Assembly: GCF_900115475.1 (NCBI RefSeq)
Contig: NZ_FOWP01000008.1
Span: 153,536 to 217,535 of the forward strand
From: Ectopseudomonas composti
GTDB taxonomy: Bacteria; Pseudomonadota; Gammaproteobacteria; Pseudomonadales; Pseudomonadaceae
Direction of reading: 5' to 3'
Length of the DNA stretch: 64,000 nucleotides
Shown here piece after piece: positions 37,116 through 47,296 of the stretch. A program made the position numbers and the translations under genes. The stretch's first letter is position 1. The number at the start of each line of letters is the position of its first letter. The notes under the pieces are model-generated. The model was not told where the DNA came from. It ran no database searches and saw only the letters and a program-made list of their open reading frames with translations.

Positions 37116-38570
37116 CTATGCCGGACGATAAACGCGCACATTGGCATGTCCCTCGCTCAGCAGATGGTGGGCGTGCAGGCGGCTCATGACGCCCTTGTCG
37201 CAATACAGCAGGTACTGGCGGCTCTCATCCAGTTCCTTGAATTTGTTGTTCAGTGCATAGAACGGCAGCGCTTGCACCTCGATACCAGGCACGTCCAGCG
37301 GCTCGTCTTCGGCGGCGTCGGGATGGCGGATGTCGATGACGATCTGCCCAGCCAGCGCTTCACGCACTTCCTCGATCTGCACGTCCTTGCCTAACTCGTC
37401 GATGACGCGGTCGATGGGCAACTGAGTGGCGCGCTCAAGGGCGCGCTCGAGGATGGCCATGTCGAAGCGGGCCTCCTCTTTCTCCACGCGATAACCACGG
37501 GCCTTGGTGGTCGGGTTGACCGAGATCACGCCGCAATACTCGGGCATGTTCTTGGCGAACTCGGCGGTGCCGATCTGCGTGGCGGTGTCGATGATGTCCT
37601 GCTTGTGGCTGGCGATCAGCGGGCGCATCACCAGCATGTCGGTGGCCGAATCGATCACAGCAAGATTGGTCAGGGTCTGGCTGGAGACCTGGCTGATCGC
37701 CTCGCCGGTGACCAGTGCCTCGATCTGAAGCTTTTCAGCGACCCGGGTGGCCGCGCGCAGCATCATGCGCTTGAGGATCACGCCCATCTGGCTGTTGTCG
37801 ACCTTGCCGAGAATCTCGCCGACCACTTCTTCGAACGGCACGCTGACGAACAGCACGCGCTGCGAGCGGCCGAACTTCTGCCATATATAGTGCGCCACTT
37901 CCATCACGCCCAACTCATGGGCACGGCCACCGAGATTGAAGAAGCAGAAGTGGCTGACCAGGCCGCGGCGCATCATCTGATAGGCCGCGACGGTGGAGTC
38001 GAAGCCGCCGCTCATCAGCACCAGGGTCTGTTCCAGCGAGCCCAGCGGGTAACCACCGAGGCCTTCGTGGCGGTTATGCACCACAAACAGGCGCTGGTCG
38101 CGAATCTCCATGCGCACTTCGACGTCCGGCTTCTTCAGGTCGATGCCGGCAGCACCGCACTCCAGACGCAGGCGCGAACCGACGTGACGCTCGACGTCGA
38201 TGGAGGAAAACGCGTGCTTGCCACCGCGCTTGCAGCGCACGGCGAAGATCTTGCCCGGCAACTGGTCGGCGTAGTGGCGCTTGCAGTGCTCGGTGATCTC
38301 GTCGAGATCGCCCAGCGGGTATTCATTGACCTCGAGGAACAGGCCGATGCCCGGTGTGTTGCGCAGGCGTTCGGTCATCTCGGCGAGCAGCTTGGGATCG
38401 TCCAGATCGGTTTCGACCTCAAGGTTGTCCCAGACACCCGTCACCCGCAGTTCGGGGTCAAGATCACGCAGCACGGAGCGAATGTTCTTCCCCAACTGGC
38501 GGATGAACTGCTTGCGCACCGGGCGGCTCTTGATGGTGATTTCCGGGAAAACTTTGACGATGAGCTTCAT
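37116..38570 (-). CDS. thiI: tRNA 4-thiouridine synthase (with rhodanese domain)
   Basis: 484 residues, the long ThiI form. A ferredoxin-like/THUMP region (about 1-165) precedes the adenylating PP-loop [19 protein letters not shown]-terminal rhodanese domain carries the active Cys in [12 protein letters not shown]. ThiI makes s4U8 in tRNA; the rhodanese domain also supports thiazole sulfur transfer in enterobacteria. In this window thiG and thiS are 23 kb away. It is divergent from glnA and upstream of typA, the usual Pseudomonas order. Confidence 0.95.
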   Translation of the reverse strand: MKLIVKVFPEITIKSRPVRKQFIRQLGKNIRSVLRDLDPELRVTGVWDNLEVETDLDDPKLLAEMTERLRNTPGIGLFLEVNEYPLGDLDEITEHCKRHYADQLPGKIFAVRCKRGGKHAFSSIDVERHVGSRLRLECGAAGIDLKKPDVEVRMEIRDQRLFVVHNRHEGLGGYPLGSLEQTLVLMSGGFDSTVAAYQMMRRGLVSHFCFFNLGGRAHELGVMEVAHYIWQKFGRSQRVLFVSVPFEEVVGEILGKVDNSQMGVILKRMMLRAATRVAEKLQIEALVTGEAISQVSSQTLTNLAVIDSATDMLVMRPLIASHKQDIIDTATQIGTAEFAKNMPEYCGVISVNPTTKARGYRVEKEEARFDMAILERALERATQLPIDRVIDELGKDVQIEEVREALAGQIVIDIRHPDAAEDEPLDVPGIEVQALPFYALNNKFKELDESRQYLLYCDKGVMSRLHAHHLLSEGHANVRVYRPA

Positions 38571-38899
38571 GAATAGAGCGCACGCTCGAGACGGCGAAAA
38601 AACAGGGGCGCGGATTATAGCGGAAATTGTTCAAGCTTTGACCAAAAATACTGCACCACCCCATCAACGCACCAAAACAGGTCTTTCTCGTAATTTTAAG
38701 CACTTAAATGGTGCAAATATCTATACGAAATTGCCGCGCAGGCGGCGCAGTACCTGAGTTTCGTGGCCTCTGCCCAATAAAGGGCACTGGCATGCAATTT
38801 GCTCCCTTGTGAGGCAGGTCGCCCTGGAGGACTATCCCGCCGGGCTTCACCGCATCTTCAAGGCTTATCGATAAGAGCCTTTTCCACCTGGAGGACAAC
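38571..38899 (+). promoter_or_regulatory. thiI-glnA divergent region with NtrC sites
   Basis: AGCACTTAAATGGTGCA (38699-38715) matches the NtrC consensus TGCACC-N5-GGTGCA at 10 of 12 positions, about 90 bp upstream of the glnA sigma-54 promoter. A half-site TGCACC lies at 38652-38657. An AT-rich tract (38640-38700) separates the two. No gene is seen in these 329 bp. Confidence 0.7.
38788..38803 (+). promoter_or_regulatory. Sigma-54 promoter of glnA
   Basis: TGGCATGCAATTTGCT has the -24 GG and -12 TTTGC elements at RpoN spacing. It would give a leader of about 85 nt before the glnA ATG at 38900. Confidence 0.8.
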
Positions 38900-40306
38900 A
38901 TGTCTAAGGCTGTTCAACTGATCAAAGAACACGACGTGAAGTGGGTAGACCTGCGCTTCACCGACACCAAGGGCAAGCAGCACCACGTGACCATGCCGGC
39001 CCGTGACGCCCTGGACGAAGATTTCTTCGAGCACGGCAAAATGTTTGACGGCTCGTCCATCCATGGCTGGAAAGGCATCGAAGCCTCCGACATGATCCTG
39101 ATGCCGGTCGATGACACCGCTGTTCTGGACCCGTTCACCGAAGAGCCGACCCTGATCCTGGTCTGCGACATCATCGAGCCGAGCACCATGCAAGGCTACG
39201 ACCGCGACCCGCGCTCCATCGCCAAGCGCGCTGAAGAGTTCCTCAAAGGCACCGGCATCGGTGACACCGTATTCGTTGGCCCGGAGCCCGAGTTCTTCAT
39301 CTTCGACGAAGTGAAGTTCAAGTCCGACATCTCCGGTTCGATGTTCAAGATCTACTCCGAACAAGGCTCCTGGATGACCGACCAGGACGTGGAAGGCGGC
39401 AACAAAGGCCACCGTCCAGCCGTCAAAGGCGGTTACTTCCCGGTTCCGCCGTGCGACCACGACCACGAAATCCGTACTGCCATGTGTAATGCCATGGAAG
39501 AAATGGGCCTGGTCATCGAAGTTCACCACCACGAAGTGGCGACTGCCGGTCAGAACGAAATCGGCGTGAAGTTCAACACCCTGGTAGCCAAGGCTGACGA
39601 AGTTCAGACCCTGAAGTACTGCGTACACAACGTGGCCGATGCCTACGGCAAAACCGCGACCTTCATGCCGAAGCCACTGTACGGTGACAACGGTTCGGGT
39701 ATGCACGTGCACATGTCCATCTCCAAAGATGGCAAGAACACCTTCTCCGGCGAAGGCTATGCCGGCCTGTCCGATACCGCTCTGTACTTCATCGGCGGCA
39801 TCATCAAGCACGGTAAAGCACTGAACGGCTTCACCAACCCGTCGACCAACTCCTACAAGCGTCTGGTCCCAGGTTTCGAAGCCCCGGTGATGCTGGCTTA
39901 CTCGGCTCGCAACCGCTCCGCCTCGATCCGTATTCCGTACGTGTCCAGCCCGAAAGCTCGCCGTATTGAAGCACGCTTCCCGGACCCGGCTGCCAACCCG
40001 TACCTGGCCTTCGCTGCTCTGCTGATGGCCGGTATCGACGGTATCCAGAACAAGATCCACCCGGGCGATGCTGCCGACAAGAACCTGTACGACCTGCCGC
40101 CGGAAGAAGGCAAGCTGATCCCGCAAGTGTGCGGCAGCCTGAAAGAAGCCCTGGAAGAGCTGGACAAGGGCCGTGCGTTCCTGACCAAGGGCGGCGTGTT
40201 CTCCGACGACTTCATCGATGCCTACATCGAGCTGAAGTCCGAAGAAGAAATCAAGGTACGCACCTTCGTACACCCGCTGGAATACGACCTGTACTACAGC
40301 GTCTAA
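38900..40306 (+). CDS. glnA: Glutamine synthetase type I
   Basis: 468 residues, the standard GSI-beta length. It has the catalytic blocks [29 protein letters not shown] and NRSASIRIP. Adenylylation Tyr397 sits in [10 protein letters not shown] at the same number as in E. coli, so GlnE control is expected. It makes glutamine from glutamate and ammonia. GGAGGA precedes the ATG. An NtrC site and sigma-54 promoter lie upstream and a strong terminator downstream. The codon bias is that of a highly expressed gene. Confidence 0.97.
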   Translation: MSKAVQLIKEHDVKWVDLRFTDTKGKQHHVTMPARDALDEDFFEHGKMFDGSSIHGWKGIEASDMILMPVDDTAVLDPFTEEPTLILVCDIIEPSTMQGYDRDPRSIAKRAEEFLKGTGIGDTVFVGPEPEFFIFDEVKFKSDISGSMFKIYSEQGSWMTDQDVEGGNKGHRPAVKGGYFPVPPCDHDHEIRTAMCNAMEEMGLVIEVHHHEVATAGQNEIGVKFNTLVAKADEVQTLKYCVHNVADAYGKTATFMPKPLYGDNGSGMHVHMSISKDGKNTFSGEGYAGLSDTALYFIGGIIKHGKALNGFTNPSTNSYKRLVPGFEAPVMLAYSARNRSASIRIPYVSSPKARRIEARFPDPAANPYLAFAALLMAGIDGIQNKIHPGDAADKNLYDLPPEEGKLIPQVCGSLKEALEELDKGRAFLTKGGVFSDDFIDAYIELKSEEEIKVRTFVHPLEYDLYYSV

Positions 40307-40338
40307 GCCAGTCTGAGCCGCCTCGTGCGGCGCTTTCG

Positions 40339-40373
40339 AAAGCCCCGCCCGGCACTGCCTGGCGGGGCTTTTT
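40339..40373 (+). terminator. glnA terminator
   Basis: AAAGCCCCGCC (40339-40349) pairs with GGCGGGGCTTT (40361-40371), followed by TT. Confidence 0.9.
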
Positions 40374-40385
40374 CATGTTCCACCG

Positions 40386-40406
40386 GTAGGGTGCGCCGTG
40401 CGCACC
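40386..40406. repeat. REP-like element, family A (single copy)
   Basis: GTAGGGTGCGCCGTGCGCACC shortly after the glnA terminator. The rest of 40374-40545 shows no gene. Confidence 0.65.
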
Positions 40407-40545
40407 GAGAGCCCGAGGCCCTGCGCAAGCGGCTCCCATGATCCGCGCCGATTTGTGGCCAAACATCACAGCCATAGCGCCCTGCGCTTGCCAGGAACCG
40501 ATAGCAGTGCAAGGCTTAGCGCATCACCCGCGGAAGGATCGGCCC

Positions 40546-41118
40546 ATGCGCCCGTTACTCGCCTGCCTGCTGCTCGCCCTGGCCCTACCGGCCAGTGCGC
40601 AGATCTACAAATACACCGACGCCAACGGCAACACGGTCTTCACCAATCAGCCACCCGATGGCACTGCAGCCGAAAGCGTCAATCTGCCCCCGACCAACAC
40701 GGTGGAGATGCAGACGCCGAGCATTCCTGCGACCGACAACACCCCGGCGCAGAGCGAAGCGCCCTACTCGGTGCTGAGCCTGACCGGCATCCCGGATGAT
40801 GAAGCCATGCGCGCCAACAACGGCACCTTCATCGTCGGCGTGAACATTCAGCCGCGCCTGCAGCCCGGCCACCAGCTACGCCTGATTCTCGATGGCAACC
40901 CCTATGGCCAGGCCAGCAACGTGCCCAGCCTACAATTGACCAACCTCGACCGCGGCGAACACAGCCTGGCGGTGGCGGTGGTAGCCGGTGAGCGCATCGT
41001 CCAGCAGAGCAACAGCGAAACTTTCACCGTGCAGCGCATCAGCGTCAACAGCCCTGCTCGCCCACCGGTCACGCCACCACGACCGACTCCGCGTCCAACC
41101 CCGAGACCGACGAACTGA
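40546..41118 (+). CDS. DUF4124-domain secreted protein (first paralogue)
   Basis: 190 residues from ATG 40546, preceded by GGAAGGA; a longer in-frame start upstream has no ribosome site. Signal peptide MRPLLACLLLALALPASA, then the short DUF4124 domain QIYKYTDANGNTVFTNQPP. A beta-sandwich-like segment follows (LQPGHQLRLILDGNPYG, NLDRGEHSLAVAVVAGERIV), and the tail is proline-rich (TPPRPTPRPTPRPTN). It is periplasmic with no known function. A paralogue follows 5 bp later; the pair sits between glnA and ntrB as in other pseudomonads. Confidence 0.82.
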   Translation: MRPLLACLLLALALPASAQIYKYTDANGNTVFTNQPPDGTAAESVNLPPTNTVEMQTPSIPATDNTPAQSEAPYSVLSLTGIPDDEAMRANNGTFIVGVNIQPRLQPGHQLRLILDGNPYGQASNVPSLQLTNLDRGEHSLAVAVVAGERIVQQSNSETFTVQRISVNSPARPPVTPPRPTPRPTPRPTN

Positions 41119-41123
41119 TCACG

Positions 41124-41738
41124 ATGCGTGCACTGCTGCTCTGCCTGCTGTTCATCACCCAAGTGGCTTCGGCTCAGGTCTATACCTACATCGACGCCGA
41201 AGGTAACCGCGTATTCACCGACAAACCACGCAACAGCAATGCCGAGCGGGTGATGCTGGCGCCGTCCAACAGCGCGGCGCTGAATCAGCCCGCACCCACG
41301 GTGCGCGTTGCCCCGCCTGCCGTCACCAAGCCTGCCGTGCACTATCAGGTGCTGCGCATTCTCGTGCCGGAGCCGGACGCCTCGATCCATAACGGTTCCG
41401 GCGACATGATCGTCACCCTCACCAGCGAACCGGGCTTGCTGCCCGGCCATAGCTACCGACTGCTGCTCGACGGCGAACCTCAAGGCGAGATCAGCCGCAG
41501 CCCGGTGTTCTCCCTGCAGCATGTCGACCGCGGCACGCACCAACTGGTGGCAGAAATTCTCGACGCTGCCGGCCTCATCGTCGAACGCACCCCCGCGCAG
41601 CCCTTCCACATGCACCGCATGACCCTGGCGCAGAAACGCAAGGTCAATCCGTGCAAGAAAGAAGAGTACGGTGTGCGCCCCGAATGCCCGCTGAAAGACA
41701 AGCCCAAGGAAGAAGTCAGCATCCTTCCTTTCTTCTGA
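41124..41738 (+). CDS. DUF4124-domain secreted protein (second paralogue)
   Basis: 204 residues. Signal peptide MRALLLCLLFITQVASA, then DUF4124 VYTYIDAEGNRVFTDKP. A second domain matches that of the upstream gene (LLPGHSYRLLLDGEPQG, HVDRGTHQLVAEILDAAGLIV). It ends in a short Lys/Cys-containing tail rather than the proline-rich repeat. The gene starts 5 bp after its paralogue, so they are co-transcribed, probably from a promoter before 40546. The products look like tandem duplicates that diverged in the linker and tail. Confidence 0.82.
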   Translation: MRALLLCLLFITQVASAQVYTYIDAEGNRVFTDKPRNSNAERVMLAPSNSAALNQPAPTVRVAPPAVTKPAVHYQVLRILVPEPDASIHNGSGDMIVTLTSEPGLLPGHSYRLLLDGEPQGEISRSPVFSLQHVDRGTHQLVAEILDAAGLIVERTPAQPFHMHRMTLAQKRKVNPCKKEEYGVRPECPLKDKPKEEVSILPFF

Positions 41739-41740
41739 AA

Positions 41741-41767
41741 CAGATTGCACCTTAACGGTGCAATCTG
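41741..41767. promoter_or_regulatory. Perfect NtrC-type palindrome upstream of ntrB
   Basis: CAGATTGCACC (41741-41751), spacer TTAAC, GGTGCAATCTG (41757-41767). The core TGCACC-N5-GGTGCA is the exact NtrC consensus, extended to an 11-bp perfect inverted repeat. It begins 3 bp after the DUF4124 stop and could double as its transcription end. It lies about 115 bp upstream of the ntrB sigma-54 promoter, as expected for autoregulation. Confidence 0.8.
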
Positions 41768-41879
41768 GCGCACCACCTCCTAAGCTCTCCCCGTTTTGGG
41801 TCGCTTTTCTCCACTCAGCCGCGCCGCAGCACCACCAAAACCTGGCAGACCGCACAAATAATGCGTCTTTTCGGGGCCT

Positions 41880-41895
41880 TGGTTTGCTTCTTGCA
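41880..41895 (+). promoter_or_regulatory. Probable sigma-54 promoter of ntrBC
   Basis: TGGTTTGCTTCTTGCA has GG and TTGC at the -24/-12 spacing, though the bases after GG differ from CAC. It lies 32 bp upstream of the ntrB ATG. Confidence 0.55.
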
Positions 41896-41926
41896 TTTTC
41901 CCGCCCATTGCCGGAAAGCACTGCCT

Positions 41927-43011
41927 ATGACCATTAATGACGCGCTGCACCGCCTGCTACTCGATAACCTGACCACCGCCACCCTGCTGCTCAACAGCCA
42001 ACTGTGCCTTGAGTACATGAACCCAGCGGCGGAAATGCTCCTGGCCGTCAGCGGCCAGCGCAGCCATGGCCAGTTCATCAGTGACCTGTTCACCGAATCG
42101 CCCGAGGCACTGTCGTCACTGCGCCAGGCGGTGGAGCAGGCGCATCCGTTCAACAAGCGCGAAGCCGTGCTGACCTCGGTCACCGGCCAGACGCTGACCG
42201 TGGACTACGCGGTGACGCCGCTGTTCAGCAAGGGCGAAACCCTGCTGCTGCTGGAGGTACACCCGCGCGACCGCCTGCTGCGCATCACCAAGGAAGAGGC
42301 GCAGCTGTCCAAGCAGGAGACCACTAAACTGCTGGTGCGTGGCCTGGCTCACGAGATCAAGAATCCGCTCGGCGGCATTCGTGGCGCGGCACAACTGCTG
42401 TCGCGCGAACTGCCCAACGAAGAGCTCAAGGATTACACCAACGTCATCATCGAAGAAGCCGACCGTCTGCGTAACCTGGTCGACCGCATGCTCGGCTCGA
42501 ACAAGCTGCCTTCGCTGGCGATGACCAACGTGCACGAGGTGCTGGAGCGCGTCGCCAACCTGATCGAGGCGGAAAGCCAGGGCAGCATCACTCTGGTGCG
42601 TGACTACGATCCGAGCATCCCGGACCTGCTGATCGACCGTGAGCAGATGATCCAGGCCGTGCTCAATATCGTGCGCAACGCCATGCAGGCCATCGCTGGG
42701 CAGAAGCATGACATGGGTCTCGGGCGCATCAGCCTGCGCACCCGCACCCTGCGCCAGTTCACCATCGGCCACACCCGCCATCGCCTGGTGGTCAAGGTCG
42801 AGATCATCGACAACGGTCCCGGCATCCCGCCGGAACTGCAGGAAACCATCTTCTATCCCATGGTCAGCGGGCGTGCCGACGGCACCGGCCTGGGCCTGGC
42901 CATCACCCAGAACATCATCAGCCAGCACCAGGGGCTGATCGAGTGCGAGAGCTATCCCGGCCACACCGTATTCTCGATCTTCCTGCCGCTGGAACAAGGA
43001 GCGCCCACACC

Positions 43012-43015
<4 letters not shown>
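41927..43015 (+). CDS. ntrB: Nitrogen-regulation sensor kinase NtrB
   Basis: 362 residues from ATG 41927 (MTINDALHRLLLDNL). It is cytoplasmic, with an N-terminal PAS domain (about 10-115) and no membrane segment. The phosphoacceptor is His142 in GLAHEIKNPLGGIRGAAQLL, with ATPase boxes NIVRNAMQAI, DNGPGIPP and GTGLGLAIT. NtrB phosphorylates NtrC when nitrogen is short and dephosphorylates it under PII control. It overlaps ntrC by 4 bp. A perfect NtrC site and a sigma-54-like promoter lie upstream. Confidence 0.95.
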
Positions 43016-44445
<1,430 letters not shown>

Positions 44446-44462
44446 TCCCGCCAGCGTTACGA

Positions 44463-44490
44463 AAAAGGGCATCCCATGGGATGCCCTTTT
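44463..44490. terminator. Palindromic terminator after ntrC
   Basis: A 28-nt perfect palindrome, AAAAGGGCATCCCA continuing through TGGGATGCCCTTTT, with flanking A and T runs. It can work in either direction. Confidence 0.85.
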
Positions 44491-44529
44491 CATTTCTCCC
44501 GGATTGCTTCCGGGCAACGGCGCTTGCCT

Positions 44530-44636
44530 CCCCTCTCCCGCTTGCGGGAGAGGGGCCGGGGGAGAGGGTCGATCCGGCAACACCGAACCGCCTGAACCAC
44601 CCTCTCCCCAGCCCTCTCCCATAAATGGGAGAGGGG
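44530..44636. repeat. REP-like cluster, family B, copy 4
   Basis: CCCCTCTCCCGC/GCGGGAGAGGGG (44530-44555), then GGGGGAGAGGG, CCCTCTCCCC and CCCTCTCCCAT/ATGGGAGAGGG (44612-44635). It lies between the convergent ntrC and TM2 genes. Confidence 0.75.
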
Positions 44637-44650
44637 GCAGACCGTACAAC

Positions 44651-45049
44651 TCAACCGCGCTGCGCGTTCTTGATCGATATCTGCGTATTGAGGGTCCAGA
44701 AGTCATAGAGGACACCGACCAGGAACAGGCCGCCGGTGAACAGGTAGATGATCCCGGTGATCCACTTGCCCTGATACATGCGGTGCACGCCGAACACGCC
44801 GAGGAAGGTCAGCAGAATCCACGCCACGTTGTAATCGGTTTCACCTGCGGTAAAACGCAAATCGGCCTCACGGTCCATCGCCGGGATCAGGAACAGGTCG
44901 ATGATCCAGCCGATAAAGAACAGTCCCAGAGTGAAGAACCAGATGGTGCCGGTTACCGGCTTGCCGTAGTAAAAACGGTGCGAACCGAGGAAACCGAAGA
45001 TCCACAGCAGGTAACCGATCAGCTTGCTGTGCGTATCCTGTCGTTGCAT
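44651..45049 (-). CDS. TM2-domain membrane protein
   Basis: 132 residues with four predicted helices in two TM2-like hairpins: LLWIFGFLGSHRFYYGKPVTG and WILLTFLGVFGVHRMYQGKW, each followed by a hydrophobic helix (GLFFIGWIIDLFLIP; GGLFLVGVLYDFW). The G-x-H-R-x-Y-x-G-K pattern is the TM2 signature. AAGGAG precedes the ATG. It is an inner-membrane protein with no known reaction. It is divergent from the SOS radical-SAM operon, so its own promoter may lie near the LexA box at 45165. Confidence 0.82.
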   Translation of the reverse strand: MQRQDTHSKLIGYLLWIFGFLGSHRFYYGKPVTGTIWFFTLGLFFIGWIIDLFLIPAMDREADLRFTAGETDYNVAWILLTFLGVFGVHRMYQGKWITGIIYLFTGGLFLVGVLYDFWTLNTQISIKNAQRG

Positions 45050-45164
45050 GGCGAACTCCTTGTGCGAGATACAGCTTCAGACGCTGCGTGCCGAGATAAG
45101 GTTTCATGCGCCCTGAGGCGACGCAACACCACGAATGGCTTGATAGCTGTACGACGCCCATATA

Positions 45165-45180
45165 CTGTATAAAAAAACAG
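45165..45180. promoter_or_regulatory. Perfect LexA (SOS) box before the radical SAM operon
   Basis: CTGTATAAAAAAACAG is a full CTGT-N8-ACAG match, extended by TA on both sides (TACTG...CAGTA). It lies 17 bp before the preferred start at 45198 and overlaps a TATACT that could be a -10 element. Confidence 0.85.
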
Positions 45181-45197
45181 TATAGATGTCGCATGCC

Positions 45198-46409
45198 ATG
45201 CAACTGATCGAAAAGCTCACTATCCTCGCCGACGCCGCCAAGTACGATGCCTCTTGCGCCAGCAGCGGCGCGCCAAAGCGCAGTTCAAAGGGCAAGGACG
45301 GTATCGGCTCGACCAACGGCATGGGCATTTGCCACAGCTACACGCCGGATGGTCGCTGCGTGGCGCTGCTGAAAATTCTGCTGACCAACTTCTGCCTGTA
45401 CGACTGCCAGTACTGCATCAACCGTCGCTCCAGCGATGTGCCGCGCGCACGCTTCACCCCCGAGGAAGTGGTGACGTTGACCCTGGACTTCTACAAGCGC
45501 AACTGCATCAGCGGCCTGTTCCTCAGCTCCGGCATCATCCGCTCGGCCGACTACACCATGGAACAGCTGATCCGCGTCGCCAAGCTGCTGCGCCAGGAGC
45601 ACCAGTTCCGCGGCTACATTCACCTCAAGACCATCCCCGATGCCGCACCGGAACTGATCGCCGAAGCCGGCCTGTATGCCGATCGCCTCAGCGTCAATAT
45701 CGAGCTGCCCACCGAGACCAGCCTGGTGCGCCTGGCGCCGGAAAAGAACGTCGGCAGCATTCACCAGGCCATGCATAACATTCATCTCGGCGAGCGCGAG
45801 GCCAGGGAGGAACACCGCGCGCCGCGCTTCGCCCCGGCCGGGCAGAGCACGCAGATGATCGTCGGCGCCGATGCCACCGACGACAGCACCATCCTGCACA
45901 ACGCCCAGAGTCTGTATCACGACTACCGCCTGCGCCGCGTCTACTACTCGGCGTTCAGCCCGATTCCGCAGAGCCCGAAGAGCGTACCCTTCGAGGCGCC
46001 GCCGCTGCTGCGCGAGCACCGTCTTTACCAGGCGGATTTTCTCATGCGCGGCTATGGCTTCAGCGCCACGGAGCTGCTGTCCGGCCCCGGCAACCTGGCG
46101 CTGGACATCGACCCCAAGCTGGCCTGGGCCCTGGCCAATCGCGAGCAGTTTCCGGTGGATCTGAACCGCGCCGACGAGTCGCTGATCGCTCGTGTGCCCG
46201 GTATCGGCGTGCTTAGCGCGCGGCGCCTGGGGGCGCTACGACGCGAACGGCGCATCCGCTACGAGGACCTGACCCGTCTGCGCTGCGTGCTGGAAAAAGC
46301 CAAGCCGTTCATCGTCACCCAGGATTACCGGCCGCCACGTGCCGAACATGAGTCCGTGGTACTGCGCCAGCAGCTGCGCGACACCCCGGCACAAATGGCG
46401 TTGTGGTGA
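45198..46409 (+). CDS. Radical SAM protein of a putative DNA modification/repair pair
   Basis: 403 residues from ATG 45198 (MQLIEKLTILADAAKYDASC). An in-frame ATG at 45186 is possible but sits only 5 bp from the LexA box. The radical SAM cluster is C66-x3-C70-x2-C73 in NFCLYDCQYC. A C-terminal helix-hairpin-helix (LIARVPGIGVLSARRLGALR) suggests DNA contact. This matches the family described as putative DNA modification/repair radical SAM proteins, which travel with a DUF4130/UDG-like partner. That partner follows with a TGATG overlap. Damage control by LexA is strongly indicated; as I recall, the P. aeruginosa orthologue (PA0069) is in the SOS regulon. The reaction is unknown. Confidence 0.85.
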   Translation: MQLIEKLTILADAAKYDASCASSGAPKRSSKGKDGIGSTNGMGICHSYTPDGRCVALLKILLTNFCLYDCQYCINRRSSDVPRARFTPEEVVTLTLDFYKRNCISGLFLSSGIIRSADYTMEQLIRVAKLLRQEHQFRGYIHLKTIPDAAPELIAEAGLYADRLSVNIELPTETSLVRLAPEKNVGSIHQAMHNIHLGEREAREEHRAPRFAPAGQSTQMIVGADATDDSTILHNAQSLYHDYRLRRVYYSAFSPIPQSPKSVPFEAPPLLREHRLYQADFLMRGYGFSATELLSGPGNLALDIDPKLAWALANREQFPVDLNRADESLIARVPGIGVLSARRLGALRRERRIRYEDLTRLRCVLEKAKPFIVTQDYRPPRAEHESVVLRQQLRDTPAQMALW

Positions 46410-47296
46410 TGCACAGCCTGCGCTTCGACGGCACCTTCGCCACCTGGCGCCAGGCCGCACGCCGTGCCCTGCTGCAGGGCCTGGCACCGCACCAGTTGCA
46501 GTGGCTGGATGAAGAGGCAGCGCCCGGCCTGTTCGACCAGCCCGCCGAGCGCGCACCGGAGCCCAATGGTCGCCTGCGCGTATCCCTCGAACTGCTCGAT
46601 TTGCTGGAAAGCGCCGCGCAATACCGCGGCGATGAACGCTGGAGTCTGCTCTACCGTGTGCTCTGGCGCTTCGTGCAGGGTGAACGCAGCGCCGTGCTGG
46701 CCGGCGATCCCGACGGCAGCGAGCTGCATCGTCGGCTCAAGGCGGTACGCCGCGAAGCGCATCATCTGCATGCCTTTGTGCGTTTCCAGCCATGCCAGGC
46801 AGCAGGCGCGCCGGATTTCGTCGCCTGGTTCGAACCTGCGCACGACATCCTCGCCTCGGCCAGCGGACACTTCGCCGAACGCCTGGGCAAGCACAGCTGG
46901 CTGATCGCAACGTCGCGCGATGGCGTGTTCTGGGATGGCCAGCGCCTGCAGCATGAGCGCCGCTGCCCGGCGCAATGGCAAGCCTGGGCGCAACAACCCG
47001 AGGATGACGGCCAGGCCCTGTGGCGGGCCTACTACGGCAGCACCTTCAACCCGGCACGACTCAACCGCACGGTGATGCAGCAGCATCTGCCACTGCGTTT
47101 CTGGAAGCACCTGCCGGAAGGACCACTGATTCCGCAACTGATGAGCGAGGCGCGTGCCGGCGCGCAGCGTGATGGCCAGGCATTGGTGCTGGCCGGCAGG
47201 AAGGGCAAACGCATCGCCCAGATAAACGAAGGGGACGCATCGCGTCCCCCGTCTGGCAGCGTCAGCGGAAGCGACGCCCCGGATCTTCCTCGCTGA
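46409..47296 (+). CDS. DUF4130-type partner of the radical SAM protein
   Basis: 295 residues from ATG 46409, overlapping the upstream stop (TGATG). It has the DUF4130 / probable DNA metabolism family features: RRLKAVRREAHHLHAFVRFQ, WFEPAHDILASASGHFAERLG, LWRAYYGSTFNPARLN. In many bacteria this domain is fused to a uracil-DNA-glycosylase (UdgX-like) domain; here it stands alone and no glycosylase follows. Its last 35 bp overlap the 3' end of pilU on the other strand. Co-expression with the radical SAM gene under LexA suggests a joint role in DNA repair or modification. Confidence 0.78.
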   Translation: MHSLRFDGTFATWRQAARRALLQGLAPHQLQWLDEEAAPGLFDQPAERAPEPNGRLRVSLELLDLLESAAQYRGDERWSLLYRVLWRFVQGERSAVLAGDPDGSELHRRLKAVRREAHHLHAFVRFQPCQAAGAPDFVAWFEPAHDILASASGHFAERLGKHSWLIATSRDGVFWDGQRLQHERRCPAQWQAWAQQPEDDGQALWRAYYGSTFNPARLNRTVMQQHLPLRFWKHLPEGPLIPQLMSEARAGAQRDGQALVLAGRKGKRIAQINEGDASRPPSGSVSGSDAPDLPR

